Source: Collinsella aerofaciens (GTDB lineage: Bacteria > Actinomycetota > Coriobacteriia > Coriobacteriales > Coriobacteriaceae). Taken from it: a stretch of DNA of 64,000 nt. This document shows, piece after piece, positions 16,498 to 26,005 of the stretch. The position numbers and the translations under genes were made by a program. Each line of letters begins with the position of its first letter. Position 1 is the stretch's first letter. The notes beneath the pieces are model-generated. The model did no database searches. It was not told the DNA's origin and was given only the letters and a program-made list of their open reading frames with translations. Location: NCBI RefSeq assembly GCF_015546965.1, contig NZ_JADMUF010000002.1:1-64000 (forward strand), given 5' to 3'.

Positions 16498-18648
16498 CTA
16501 GTACTGGCTCTCGTGCTTGCTGAAGAAGTCGAAGCGCGGGGGCAGCGGCCTCACGCGGTGCTCGCCGGGCTTCTCGCCCAGGCTCTCCACAAACTCGTCC
16601 GTGGAGGCAAAGATGTTATCCCAGCTAAAGAACGCGACCGGGTCGACGTCGAAGTACTCGCAGATGAGCTCGCAGCCGGCCGGCACAATACCGTGCATGA
16701 GCACGGTCGCCACGCGCAGCTCGGTAAAGGCGTCGACCAGGGCCTGCGTCATGGCGGCGTTGGCTGGCTCGCCCTCGAGCTTGTTGGCGGCCTTGGAGGC
16801 GTCGCTCCAGCGCTTGTTGGCGGCGCGCAGGTAGTCGTCGCACACGGCAAGCGCGCGGTGCGTCTCGAACTTGTACATGGCCTGCTCAAAGGCGAGAGCT
16901 GCCTGCTCGGCAGCCTCGACCACGGCGGCAGAGGCGGCACCGGCGGGGATGCAGCCGTTGCGGTAGGGGCTCTCGTCGCCTTCCTTGACGGCGACGCCGT
17001 AGAAGCAGCTGCGGGCCAGACGGTTGAACACGCCAGTCAGCAGCGCACTCTCCTTAAGGGCCGGGTCGATAACGCGCTTGTCGTCGCAGGCGCGCACCTC
17101 GTTGCCGTCCTTGTCCTTGCCGGTCACACGCGTGTCGTATGCCTTAGGGCTAAAGCTCACTGGCTTTTCGGACAGGCCGAGCGACAGCCAATGCGCGCGC
17201 ATCTGCTCGCAGGTGTAGTGGTTGAGCAGGTCGTCTGCCGGCGGGGGAGGCGTCTGCGAGGACGAGCTCGCCTTTTTGCCCATGTAGAGCAGGTGATAGC
17301 AGGCGCTGACGGTGCTCTGCGTGAGGTCCCAGCCCAGGGCCTCCCACATGGCGGTCTGCGCGATGCAGTAGAAATAGATGTTGTCCTGACCGATGAACTG
17401 GTAAATCTGAGCGTCGTCAGAGCACCACCAGTCGCGCCAGTCGAGCGAGCTGTGCTGGTAGGTGGGCGCGGGGACTTGCGTGGAATTGGCGGCGGGCTCG
17501 CCCATGAGGGCGGCGTCCTGGGCGGCGACACCCTCGGTCACGCCGGCGGCACGGGCGTCGCGGGCGAGTACGGTACGCGTGTAGCTGATGGGCGCCCACA
17601 GGCTCTCGGGCCAGCACCAGCAGGTGACGTCGGAGACGCCATCGACCTCGGGCACCGGAACGCCCCAGTCGATGTTGCCGGTGATGCGGAAGGGCACGAG
17701 CGCCTTGCCGCTGCGGAAGCGCACGCCACCGTTGGCGAGCACTGCGTGGGCATCGTCGCGCTCCTTCCAGCTGGGGAAGGTGACGGTAAAGCTGCTCTTG
17801 TTGCCCTCGGGCTCCAGCACGGTGTGCTCAGGAAGCTGATCCTCGACGGCGTCGAAGGCCTCGCGGAACTTGTTCTGGATGTAGAGCTGGGCCGGCAGCA
17901 GCCACTCCTCCATGGTCTTGGAGACCACGGAGCGAACCTGCGGGTTCTGGGCGAGCTTGGCGGTGTAGGTCTTCATAAAGTCGAGGTAGGCCGGCAGGTC
18001 GAAGTAGAGGTTGTCGACCGGGCGCAGCTCGGGCACCTCGCCGGTGAGCTGGCTCTTGGGCGCGATGAGCTCCTCGGGCTCAAACTGGTGGCCCAGATCG
18101 CACTCGTCGGCATAAGCCTTCTCGGACTTGCAGCCCTGGATGGGGCAGCGGCCGATCACCTGACGGCCGTTGAGGAACGTGCCGGCCTTGGCATCGTAGA
18201 ACTGCAGCGTGGAGCGCTTGGAGATGGTGCCCCGCTCGTGCAGGCGCTTGATAATCTCGGCGGTCACCTCGTTGTGGATCTGGGCCGCCGGCTCAAGGCC
18301 CGAGCCACCGTAGATGTCGCAGCTGATGTTGTAGTTGTTGAGGGTCGCGGCCTGGCGGGAGTGATTGGACTCGACATACTCGCCGATGGACTTGTCGTAG
18401 CCTTCGTTCTCCTTGAGCTTGCGGTAGCTCTCCATGATGGGCGAGCCGTAGCAGTCGGTGCCCGAGGTGAAGATGACGTTCTCGCGGCCCAGACGGTCGC
18501 GCAGGAAGCGGGCGAAGAAGTCGGCAGGGACAAAGACGCCGCCAACGTGGCCAAAGTGAAGGCCCTTGTTGCCATAGGGCTCGCCGGCGGTAACGATGGC
18601 GCGGCGCGGCCAGCTGGGACGGTCGTTCATGGAGTATTTGGATGCCAT
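16498..18648 (-). CDS. metG: Methionyl-tRNA synthetase, divergent class I form
   Basis: Class I methionine-tRNA ligase (716 residues), which charges tRNA-Met. The N-terminus VTAGEPYGNKGLHFGHVGG carries the HIGH-type signature as HFGH, followed by VFTSGTDCYG-like sequence and a Cys cluster (CPIQGC ... ECDLGH) that probably binds zinc. Where KMSKS is expected there is GKKASSSSQTPPPP, a Ser-rich variant. The ATG at 18648 follows AAGGAG; the frame continues open to 18741 without a ribosome site. The variant belongs, to my knowledge, to a recognised but unusual MetRS branch. No second MetRS is in the window. Confidence 0.86.
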   Translation of the reverse strand: MASKYSMNDRPSWPRRAIVTAGEPYGNKGLHFGHVGGVFVPADFFARFLRDRLGRENVIFTSGTDCYGSPIMESYRKLKENEGYDKSIGEYVESNHSRQAATLNNYNISCDIYGGSGLEPAAQIHNEVTAEIIKRLHERGTISKRSTLQFYDAKAGTFLNGRQVIGRCPIQGCKSEKAYADECDLGHQFEPEELIAPKSQLTGEVPELRPVDNLYFDLPAYLDFMKTYTAKLAQNPQVRSVVSKTMEEWLLPAQLYIQNKFREAFDAVEDQLPEHTVLEPEGNKSSFTVTFPSWKERDDAHAVLANGGVRFRSGKALVPFRITGNIDWGVPVPEVDGVSDVTCWCWPESLWAPISYTRTVLARDARAAGVTEGVAAQDAALMGEPAANSTQVPAPTYQHSSLDWRDWWCSDDAQIYQFIGQDNIYFYCIAQTAMWEALGWDLTQSTVSACYHLLYMGKKASSSSQTPPPPADDLLNHYTCEQMRAHWLSLGLSEKPVSFSPKAYDTRVTGKDKDGNEVRACDDKRVIDPALKESALLTGVFNRLARSCFYGVAVKEGDESPYRNGCIPAGAASAAVVEAAEQAALAFEQAMYKFETHRALAVCDDYLRAANKRWSDASKAANKLEGEPANAAMTQALVDAFTELRVATVLMHGIVPAGCELICEYFDVDPVAFFSWDNIFASTDEFVESLGEKPGEHRVRPLPPRFDFFSKHESQY

Positions 18649-18780
18649 GGGACTCCTTCGCATATGGTGAGAGCGCAGCCGGGCGCGAGGCCTGGCGACG
18701 CGGTGGTCAATTCGTGCATATCGTTCATCATTATCGCACATGCGGGCGGGCGCGTGGCAGGGGCGCTATCCTAAGATGCC

Positions 18781-19347
18781 ATGAATGAGATTTCCAACAT
18801 ACATGCGTTTGAAGACGAGGATTTCCTGCACGCCTGCTTTGTGTGGGGGATGGTCGTAGTCGGCGTGTTTGCCGTGTGCCTGGTGCCGGTGTTTATGCTG
18901 CTGGGTGGGCCCGCGGATCTGGATGCGGCTGACGCGGGTGGCTGGACGGCGGTCTTGGGCTGGATTGTCGGCTTGGCTGCGGTTTCGGCGGCGTCACTTG
19001 CCGTGCACGAGTTGGTACACGCGGTGTCCTTTAAGTTGTTTGCGCCCGCCGGTGCGCAGGTGACCTTTGGGGCAAATCTCGAAACCTGCATGATTTATGC
19101 CTGCGCCGAGGGCGTTGTGTATTCGCGCCGGCGGTACATGGTCATTTGCCTGGCGCCGACGGTTGCGTTAACGGCGGCGTTTGCCCTGGGGTTTGCGTTC
19201 TCGGGCTATCCGCTGCTGTGCTACCTGGCGGCCGGCTTGCATTTGTCGGGTTGCGTGGGCGATTGGTATTACGTGCGGACCATCCTGCGCGACCGCCGCA
19301 TTGTCGCCTGCGAGGACACATCCTTTGGCGTGCGCTTTTTTGGGTGA
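18781..19347 (+). CDS. DUF3267-type membrane protein with HExxH motif
   Basis: A 188-residue integral membrane protein with about four hydrophobic helices. The sequence VHELVHAVSFKLF in the second helix region contains HExxH, as in DUF3267 and membrane zinc-peptidase families, but I see no clear third metal ligand. Protease activity is therefore a guess. Its stop lies just before the ribosome site of queH, so the two are probably co-transcribed. Starts at the ATG at 18781 with weak upstream Shine-Dalgarno sequence. Confidence 0.7.
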   Translation: MNEISNIHAFEDEDFLHACFVWGMVVVGVFAVCLVPVFMLLGGPADLDAADAGGWTAVLGWIVGLAAVSAASLAVHELVHAVSFKLFAPAGAQVTFGANLETCMIYACAEGVVYSRRRYMVICLAPTVALTAAFALGFAFSGYPLLCYLAAGLHLSGCVGDWYYVRTILRDRRIVACEDTSFGVRFFG

Positions 19348-19357
19348 GGAGATGTCG

Positions 19358-19933
19358 ATGAAGTCGTTGTTGCTGCATGCGTGCTGTGCACCATGCTCGC
19401 TTGAGCCGGTTCGCCTGCTGCGCGAGGAGGGGTTTGAGCCCACGATTTGCTGGACCAATCCCAATATTCAACCGCGCGATGAATGGCAGCGCCGCCTGGA
19501 CGAGCTGCGCCGGTGGTGTGCCGATGGCGACATCGAGCTCATCGAGGCAGGGGAGGACCGCGATCGCTGGGAGACCGGCGTGGCACCGCTGGGTGCCGAT
19601 CGGCCTCGTCGCTGTCGCGCGTGCTATGCCCTGCGCTTGGCCGAGGCGTGCCGCGTGGCCCAGGAGCGCGGGTTTGAGTTTGTGGGCACGACGCTCGCCG
19701 TCTCGCCGTACCAGCTGTTCGATACCTGCAATGACGTGCTTGAGCGCTTGGCGGCGGCACATGGGCTCACCCCGGTGATTCGCGATTTTCGCCCGTATTA
19801 CCCCGAGGCGACACGCCGTTCGCGCGAGCTTGGCATGTATCGGCAGAACTACTGTGGTTGCCGCTTCTCGGCTGTCGAGGCGGCCATGGACCGCGCCCGT
19901 ATCCGCGACGAGCGCAAAGCCGCCAAAAAGTAG
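19358..19933 (+). CDS. queH: Epoxyqueuosine reductase QueH
   Basis: QueH, the non-cobalamin epoxyqueuosine reductase that finishes queuosine synthesis on tRNA (191 residues). The N-terminus HACCAPCSLEPVR carries the CCxPC cluster, and RCRACYALR and NYCGCRFS supply the further Cys ligands for the iron-sulfur cluster and partner iron site. GAGGAG directly abuts the ATG at 19352 but is six bases before the ATG at 19358, so the latter is used. It is followed 64 bases later by queA, which makes its substrate. Confidence 0.9.
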   Translation: MKSLLLHACCAPCSLEPVRLLREEGFEPTICWTNPNIQPRDEWQRRLDELRRWCADGDIELIEAGEDRDRWETGVAPLGADRPRRCRACYALRLAEACRVAQERGFEFVGTTLAVSPYQLFDTCNDVLERLAAAHGLTPVIRDFRPYYPEATRRSRELGMYRQNYCGCRFSAVEAAMDRARIRDERKAAKK

Positions 19934-19997
19934 TTCACTTGGGACGTCAGCCTGCTAGGATGTAGAGCGGACTTTAGCTATATAAGGAGAATCCGAC

Positions 19998-21215
19998 GTG
20001 TCTATGCGTACCGATGATTTTGACTACAACCTTCCTGAGGAACTGATTGCCCAGGCTCCTGCCGAGCCGCGCGACTCCTGCCGCCTGCTGGTGGTGGATC
20101 GCAAAGGCTCCCAGACGGGAACGCCGCTGGAGCATGGCGGTACCGTTGAGCACCGCATCTTCCGCGACATCATCGATTACATCGAGCCGGGCGACGTGCT
20201 CGTCATCAACCAGACGCGCGTGATGCCGGCCCGTCTGATCGGTCGCAAGACGGGCTCGGGCGGCGTGGTCGAGACGCTGCTGCTCAAGCGCCGCGAGGAT
20301 GTTGACCCGCTGGGTCACGTTTGGGAGTGCCTGGTCAAGCCGGGCAAGCGCCTGAAGCCCGGTGCCCAGATTGAGTATCGCGCCGGTGGCGCCCATGCGC
20401 CCGAGGGGGCTCCCGTGGTGCTGACGGCCGAGGTCGTCGACTTTGTCACCGATAGCCGCGGTGGCCGTCTGGTGCGCTTTGAGCCGGCCGGTTGCAATGC
20501 CGCCGGCGAGCCGCGCACGCTCGACGAGGCCATTCACGCCGCCGGTCACGTGCCGCTGCCGCCCTACATTACCGATTACGAGGGCGATCCCGAGAAATAT
20601 CAGACCGTGTACGCCATGAAGGAGGAGCACTCGGCTGCCGCTCCTACGGCGGGTCTGCACTTTACCCCCGAGCTCATGGCCGCTATCGAGGCCAAGGGCG
20701 CGAAGTTTGCCGCCGTCGAGCTCGAGGTGGGCATCGATACCTTCCGTCTGGTGGAGGAGGACGATCCCACGCAGCACGTGATGCATACGGAGCGCTATCA
20801 CGTGTCGCAGGAGGTTGTCGACGCCGTGCATAAGGCGAAGGCTGAGGGGCACCGTGTGATTGCTGTCGGCACTACCGCGGTGCGCTCGCTCGAAAGCGCC
20901 TTTGACGCGGACGCGCCGGTGTCCGATCCGGCCGTGACGGCGCGCTATTTTGAAGGCCGCGAGGACGGGGCCGATACGCTTGGCCGCGGTGACATCGTGG
21001 TGCGCGAGAACGCCACGACGCAGCTTTACCTCATGCCCGGCTCGACCTATCACGTGGTCGATGCGCTCATCACGAACTTCCACGTGCCGCGCTCCACGCT
21101 CATGATGCTCGTGAGCGCACTTGCCACCCGCGACCAGATCATGGATGCCTACGCCGCCGCCATCGAGGAGCGCTATCGCTTCTTCAGCTTTGGCGACGCG
21201 ATGCTCATTTGTTAG
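19998..21215 (+). CDS. queA: tRNA preQ1(34) S-adenosylmethionine ribosyltransferase-isomerase
   Basis: QueA (405 residues) transfers the ribosyl part of S-adenosylmethionine to 7-aminomethyl-7-deazaguanine in tRNA, giving epoxyqueuosine. Family landmarks include FDYNLPEELIAQAPAEPRD at the N-terminus, DVLVINQTRVMPARL and the C-terminal ITNFHVPRSTLMMLVSA. It is longer than the usual 340-350 residues because of internal loops. GTG at 19998 lies 8 bases from AAGGAG; the ATG at 20004 is 14 bases away. It follows queH in the same direction. The repeat element at 21216 begins immediately after the stop. Confidence 0.94.
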   Translation: MSMRTDDFDYNLPEELIAQAPAEPRDSCRLLVVDRKGSQTGTPLEHGGTVEHRIFRDIIDYIEPGDVLVINQTRVMPARLIGRKTGSGGVVETLLLKRREDVDPLGHVWECLVKPGKRLKPGAQIEYRAGGAHAPEGAPVVLTAEVVDFVTDSRGGRLVRFEPAGCNAAGEPRTLDEAIHAAGHVPLPPYITDYEGDPEKYQTVYAMKEEHSAAAPTAGLHFTPELMAAIEAKGAKFAAVELEVGIDTFRLVEEDDPTQHVMHTERYHVSQEVVDAVHKAKAEGHRVIAVGTTAVRSLESAFDADAPVSDPAVTARYFEGREDGADTLGRGDIVVRENATTQLYLMPGSTYHVVDALITNFHVPRSTLMMLVSALATRDQIMDAYAAAIEERYRFFSFGDAMLIC

Positions 21216-21385
21216 TTACGCGGTTCTACGAACCGCGTAACTACTCGACGCTGCGCGGGCCGCATTTGGACAATCTGACGTTCAACTTCAAGGGCGCGAC
21301 CAGAAGGTCAGCGCCCTTTCGTTTCACGTCACCTTGTCTCAAATGCGACTCGCTCGCTGTCGTTGCCAAAACATCGGCGTTGCCG
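21216..21385 (+). ncRNA. Structured repeat, copy 1 (after queA)
   Basis: This begins at the base after the queA stop. Order: hairpin TTACGCGGTT/AACCGCGTAA (21216-21240); conserved linker CGACGCTGCGCGGGCCGC; outer stem CGCATTTG (21261-21268) with CAAATGCG (21340-21347); inner hairpin 21290-21318, AAGGGCGC around the conserved GACCAGAAGGTC tip; conserved 3' segment ending CATCGGCGTTGCC. Copy 2 at 24336 keeps linkers and tip but changes all three stems with pairing preserved. It could be a structured RNA in the 3' UTR, or a palindromic mobile repeat. No such family is identified here. Confidence 0.6.
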
Positions 21386-21401
21386 TTGTTGGTACTTGGG
21401 G

Positions 21402-21440
21402 ACGTTCCTTATGTGCCGGCACCTGGGGACACTCCTTGTA
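21402..21440. repeat. GGGGACGTTCC / GCCGGCAC repeat fragment
   Basis: The stretch GGGGACGTTCCTTATGTGCC followed by GGCACCTGGGGACACTCC matches parts of the repeats at 36868-36910 and 61589-61725. Only one arm seems to be present here. Confidence 0.45.
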
Positions 21441-21455
21441 GTCTTTGGGGAGTGG

Positions 21456-23237
21456 TTACTTGCTCGCGAACAGCCAGACTAGGATGATCACCAGGATTGC
21501 GGCGACGATGCAGACGATGGCGCCGGTGAATTTGATGCGTGAGTCGCGGGTACGCTCGCGCACCGCGTCCTCGGTGGCCTCGAGCTGGGTGACTTCTCGC
21601 TCGGTCTCGGCGTGTTCGGCTTTGTCTCGGGCCAAGGACCCTGCAAGCGACTCAGTGATCTCTGGGTGGTCGTGCACCTCGGTCGCCTGTTCGATAATCG
21701 ACTGCGCATGCGCGGCATCTGCTTGGGCGTTGGCGATGCTCTGCTCTTGGTCGCGGCGTGCCTTGTCCTCGGCAGCGATCTTCTCGCGCAGTTCGCGCTG
21801 GCGCGTCGCGGCGGCGGTCTTCGCCGTCTGCAGCTCGTCGCGCGCGGCATCGGCCTCGGTCGTCACAGCTTGGTGCGCGCGTTTTGCGTCGGCGATGGGG
21901 GCTTGCGCCTGCTCGACGGCCTGCTCGGCTGCGGCAAGCGAGTGCTCAAGGTCGGCGGTGATGCGCGGGACATCTTCTTCGGCTTTACGCAGGGCATCTG
22001 CCGTGTCGGAGATCTGCATCGAGAGCTCGCTGGTGCGCACCGTATAGTTGGCGGGATTTGCCGAGGGATTGCGTTGCAGCTCGGCATACTCATGACGCAG
22101 CGTCTCGAGCTGGGCGCGCGTGGCGTCGACGGTTTGTTGTGCGGCGGCAATGCCGGCGTCTCGCTCGGCCTTCACCTTGTCGCGGATGCGCTTGGAATCC
22201 TCAAGACGTCGAACGAGGCGGTTGCCGGTCTCGCGCGAGCTCGCCTCGCGGGCTTCCACGGCATCGAGTGCAGCCTTCAGGCGGAGCTCGGTCGCATCGT
22301 CCTCTGCCTTCATTTGCTCGAGCTGGCCCTTGAGCTCCGTCGCTTTGGCGGCATGGGCGTCACGGTTAATTTCACCTGCCGCAGCGGTCTTTTGTGCCGC
22401 GCCAATCGCCTGGCGTTGATCGGCGATGATCTGATCGTAGCGGCCTGCGATGTCCTGGCGCGTCTCGAGTTCCTCTGCCTGGTCAGCGATGCGCTGCTCA
22501 AGCTCGGCTAAATGGGCGCGGGCATCGGCGAGTGCCTTCTTGGCGGCGTTCATCTCGCGCATGGCCGACGCGCCCTGGGCGATAAAAGTGCCCACGGCGT
22601 TAGCGGTGTTTGAGACGGCGCCCCCCAGGTCGCGGCTCGTGGCGGGGGAATGCGAGGTGGTCGGGTGCGCGGCCTCGGCGGCATTCGTATCGGCAGTCTG
22701 CGGCGCGGCGATATTGCCGGTGCCGCCTTCGATTACGGAAAAGCCCGCTGCGTGCGGGTCGACCGCGTCGGCGCCGATCGTGGGGTGCTCGAGTTGCAGG
22801 AACGAGGGCATGGTGCTGCCCTGGTCGGCAACCGGGGTCTCGCCGGGCACAAACGTCGAGGCAGCTTCGGCGGCTTCCTCTTCCTCAGCGTCGACATCGG
22901 CATCGGCGACGGCGTCCTTCATCGCTTTGACGGCATCCATCATGGAGTCCATGACGGCGTCGAGCTCTTCTTCCGAAGACACCTCGATGGGGGCCGCTGG
23001 TTGCGGAGCGTTCTCAGCCTTGGGCTCAGTATCGTTCGGGTCCGGCTGCTCTAACTGCTCTTCTTTGTCTTGCTCTGCGGCGACATTTGCGTCTGCGGCC
23101 TCGTCTGCGCCCGCAGCACCCTCCTCGACAGCGGCATCAATGCCGCCATCGTTGCTGGTAGAAGTATCGCAGTCGTCAATGGTGTCTGCGGAATCATCAA
23201 TATGCTGTTGAGTCTGGGGGTCCAGCTCGTCTGTCAT
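21456..23237 (-). CDS. Long coiled-coil protein with C-terminal membrane anchor
   Basis: A 593-residue protein of unknown function. Residues 1-230 are Asp/Glu/Ala-rich and look disordered. From about 235 to 565 the sequence is a nearly continuous Ala/Glu/Arg/Gln heptad pattern, that is, a long coiled coil. The C-terminus has one hydrophobic helix (AIVCIVAAILVIILVWLF) and ends ASK. It would be a tail-anchored cytoplasmic rod. The ATG at 23237 is preceded by GAGGAG; further upstream ATGs lack a ribosome site. No enzymatic motif is seen. It could be a scaffold or a cell-shape protein, but nothing in the sequence proves it. Confidence 0.7.
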   Translation of the reverse strand: MTDELDPQTQQHIDDSADTIDDCDTSTSNDGGIDAAVEEGAAGADEAADANVAAEQDKEEQLEQPDPNDTEPKAENAPQPAAPIEVSSEEELDAVMDSMMDAVKAMKDAVADADVDAEEEEAAEAASTFVPGETPVADQGSTMPSFLQLEHPTIGADAVDPHAAGFSVIEGGTGNIAAPQTADTNAAEAAHPTTSHSPATSRDLGGAVSNTANAVGTFIAQGASAMREMNAAKKALADARAHLAELEQRIADQAEELETRQDIAGRYDQIIADQRQAIGAAQKTAAAGEINRDAHAAKATELKGQLEQMKAEDDATELRLKAALDAVEAREASSRETGNRLVRRLEDSKRIRDKVKAERDAGIAAAQQTVDATRAQLETLRHEYAELQRNPSANPANYTVRTSELSMQISDTADALRKAEEDVPRITADLEHSLAAAEQAVEQAQAPIADAKRAHQAVTTEADAARDELQTAKTAAATRQRELREKIAAEDKARRDQEQSIANAQADAAHAQSIIEQATEVHDHPEITESLAGSLARDKAEHAETEREVTQLEATEDAVRERTRDSRIKFTGAIVCIVAAILVIILVWLFASK

Positions 23238-23531
23238 AGGTATGTGCTCCTCATCGTTGTTTGTCATCCTATGATAAAGTCTCGCGCCGACTTCCCGCGC
23301 GCCGCAGCAAAGTTTCAAAACGTGTTCGATGGCTCGCGTCGATAGCAAAAACTCGGCCACTCTATCCAATTTTTACTTGACATTCCCTTCGCCGAAAGAC
23401 GTTGCGCCGTTCGCCTGCCATGGGCTTTATTTTTCACTTGAACCCGTTAAAGTTGCATTTCAGCTTGTGGCGCGTTTATTTGGATGCGCGCAGTCGGCGG
23501 GTGCGCCCGTCGCGATTTGAAAGGACTTTAT

Positions 23532-24332
23532 ATGGGACTTTTCACTGGTAAGACCGTGATCGTCACCGGCGGCGGCAAGGCCACGCTTAAGGACGGCTCC
23601 GCTGGCTCCATCGGTTACGGCATCGATATCGCTTTTGCCAAGGAGGGCGCGAACCTCGTTATCACCGGCCGCAACGTCGCCAAGCTCGAGGCCGCCAAGG
23701 AGTCCCTCGAGGCCGAGTACGGTGTCAAGGTTCTGCCTGTTCAGGCCGATGTTTCGGCTGGTCAGGACAACGAGGCTGTCGTCCAGAACGTCATCGACAA
23801 GGCCATTGAGGAGTTCGGCCGCATCGACGCCGTCGTCAACAATGCTCAGGCCAGCGCCTCGGGTGTGACCATCGCCGACCACACCATGGATCAGTTTAAC
23901 CTGGCCATTTATTCCGGTCTGTATGCCACCTATCTGTACATGCAGAAGGCCTATCCGCACCTGAAGGAGACCAAGGGCTCCGTGGTCAACTTTGCCTCGG
24001 GCGCCGGCCTGTTTGGCAACTACGGCCAGTGCAGCTATGCCGCTGCCAAGGAGGGCATCCGCGGTCTGACTCGCGTTGCCGCCAACGAGTGGGGCAAGGA
24101 CGGCATCAACGTCAATATCGTTTGTCCGCTTGCTTGGACCGCTGCGCTCGAGAACTTCCAGGATGCCTATCCCGAGGCGTTCAAGGCCAATGTCCACATG
24201 CCGCCGGCAGGCCACTACGGCGACGTCGAGAAGGAAATCGGCCGCGTTGTCGTTCAGCTCTGCGGTCCCGACTTTAAGTACATGAACGGCGAGACTGTCA
24301 CCCTCGAGGGTGGCATGGGCCAGCGGCCTTAG
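23532..24332 (+). CDS. SDR-family oxidoreductase
   Basis: A 266-residue short-chain dehydrogenase/reductase. The N-terminal nucleotide-binding loop is VIVTGGGKATLKDGSAGSIGYGI, with an insertion that widens the usual TGxxxGxG. NNAQ (in place of NNAG) is present, the catalytic Ser lies in VVNFASGAGLF, and YAAAKEG gives the Tyr-x-x-x-Lys pair. The ATG at 23532 follows AAAGGA. Substrate is unknown; steroid and bile-acid dehydrogenases occur in this family in gut Coriobacteria, but the sequence does not match the Collinsella 7-beta-HSDH as I recall it. Monocistronic and followed by structured repeat copy 2. Confidence 0.85.
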   Translation: MGLFTGKTVIVTGGGKATLKDGSAGSIGYGIDIAFAKEGANLVITGRNVAKLEAAKESLEAEYGVKVLPVQADVSAGQDNEAVVQNVIDKAIEEFGRIDAVVNNAQASASGVTIADHTMDQFNLAIYSGLYATYLYMQKAYPHLKETKGSVVNFASGAGLFGNYGQCSYAAAKEGIRGLTRVAANEWGKDGINVNIVCPLAWTAALENFQDAYPEAFKANVHMPPAGHYGDVEKEIGRVVVQLCGPDFKYMNGETVTLEGGMGQRP

Positions 24333-24335
24333 GGG

Positions 24336-24508
24336 TTACGGCGTTTTACCAAACGCCGTAACGGGCCGACGCTGCGCGGCCGCCAGGGCGACAACTTGTC
24401 ATTCAAAGAGGGCGGCATGACCAGAAGGTCTATGCCGCCCTCTTTTCATGCCAATTTGTTCGCCCTGGCGACCGCTCGCTGGCATTGCCAGAGCATCGGC
24501 GTTGCCTT
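24336..24508 (+). ncRNA. Structured repeat, copy 2 (after the SDR gene)
   Basis: Three bases after the SDR stop codon. Hairpin TTACGGCGTTT/AAACGCCGTAA (24336-24361); conserved linker CCGACGCTGCGCGGCCGC; outer stem GCCAGGGCG (24382-24390) with CGCCCTGGC (24461-24469); inner hairpin 24407-24443, AGAGGGCGGCAT around GACCAGAAGGTC; conserved 3' segment with CATCGGCGTTGCC. Compared with copy 1, each stem differs in sequence but still pairs, while linkers and the GACCAGAAGGTC tip are kept. Confidence 0.6.
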
Positions 24509-24587
24509 GGCTGTTGGAAATGATTCCAATGACTATGACCCCTTTGCGCCAGTTTCTGTCGAGTCGGTGCTCTTTGCGGGTTGCCCG

Positions 24588-24593
24588 TATAAT
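24588..24593 (+). promoter_or_regulatory. -10 box of tgt
   Basis: A perfect TATAAT lies 38 bases before the tgt start codon. No good -35 hexamer is visible at the usual spacing. Confidence 0.5.
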
Positions 24594-24630
24594 GGTTTGC
24601 GTATGAACCGCAACCAAGGAGTTCCAGTTT

Positions 24631-25770
<1,140 letters not shown>

Positions 25771-25941
25771 GAGCTGCGGGTGCGCTTGCGGGTGCGCTTG
25801 CGCGGTGTCGAGGCCACGTGCCAATCGACCGTGCACAACCGGCACCGGGCATCGCATGCGCCGGCATCGGCTGCGCGACCGCTGACCGATAGCTTGCAAG
25901 TGCTTGATGCATCGTGGGTACCATACCGAATAGTTGATGCT

Positions 25942-25990
25942 CGGGCGGGTGTTTGACGCATGGCGTCGACCCCGCCCGTTTTTCTTTTTC
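25942..25990 (+). terminator. Terminator between tgt and the LOG gene
   Basis: CGGGCGGGT (25942-25950) pairs with CCCCGCCCG (25970-25978), followed by TTTTTCTTTTTC. The stretch 25771-25941 before it holds short direct repeats (GGGTGCGCTTGC twice) and no gene. Confidence 0.72.
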
Positions 25991-26005
25991 TCGATAGGAG
26001 TACCC

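Noticed and set aside
16309-18774. 821-codon open frame antisense to metG
   Set aside because: Shadow of the strong codon bias of metG; no ribosome site and no recognisable domain.
23532-24332. SDR gene as the Collinsella 7-beta-hydroxysteroid dehydrogenase
   Set aside because: The N-terminus and active-site surroundings do not match the sequence of that enzyme as I remember it; only general SDR features are present.
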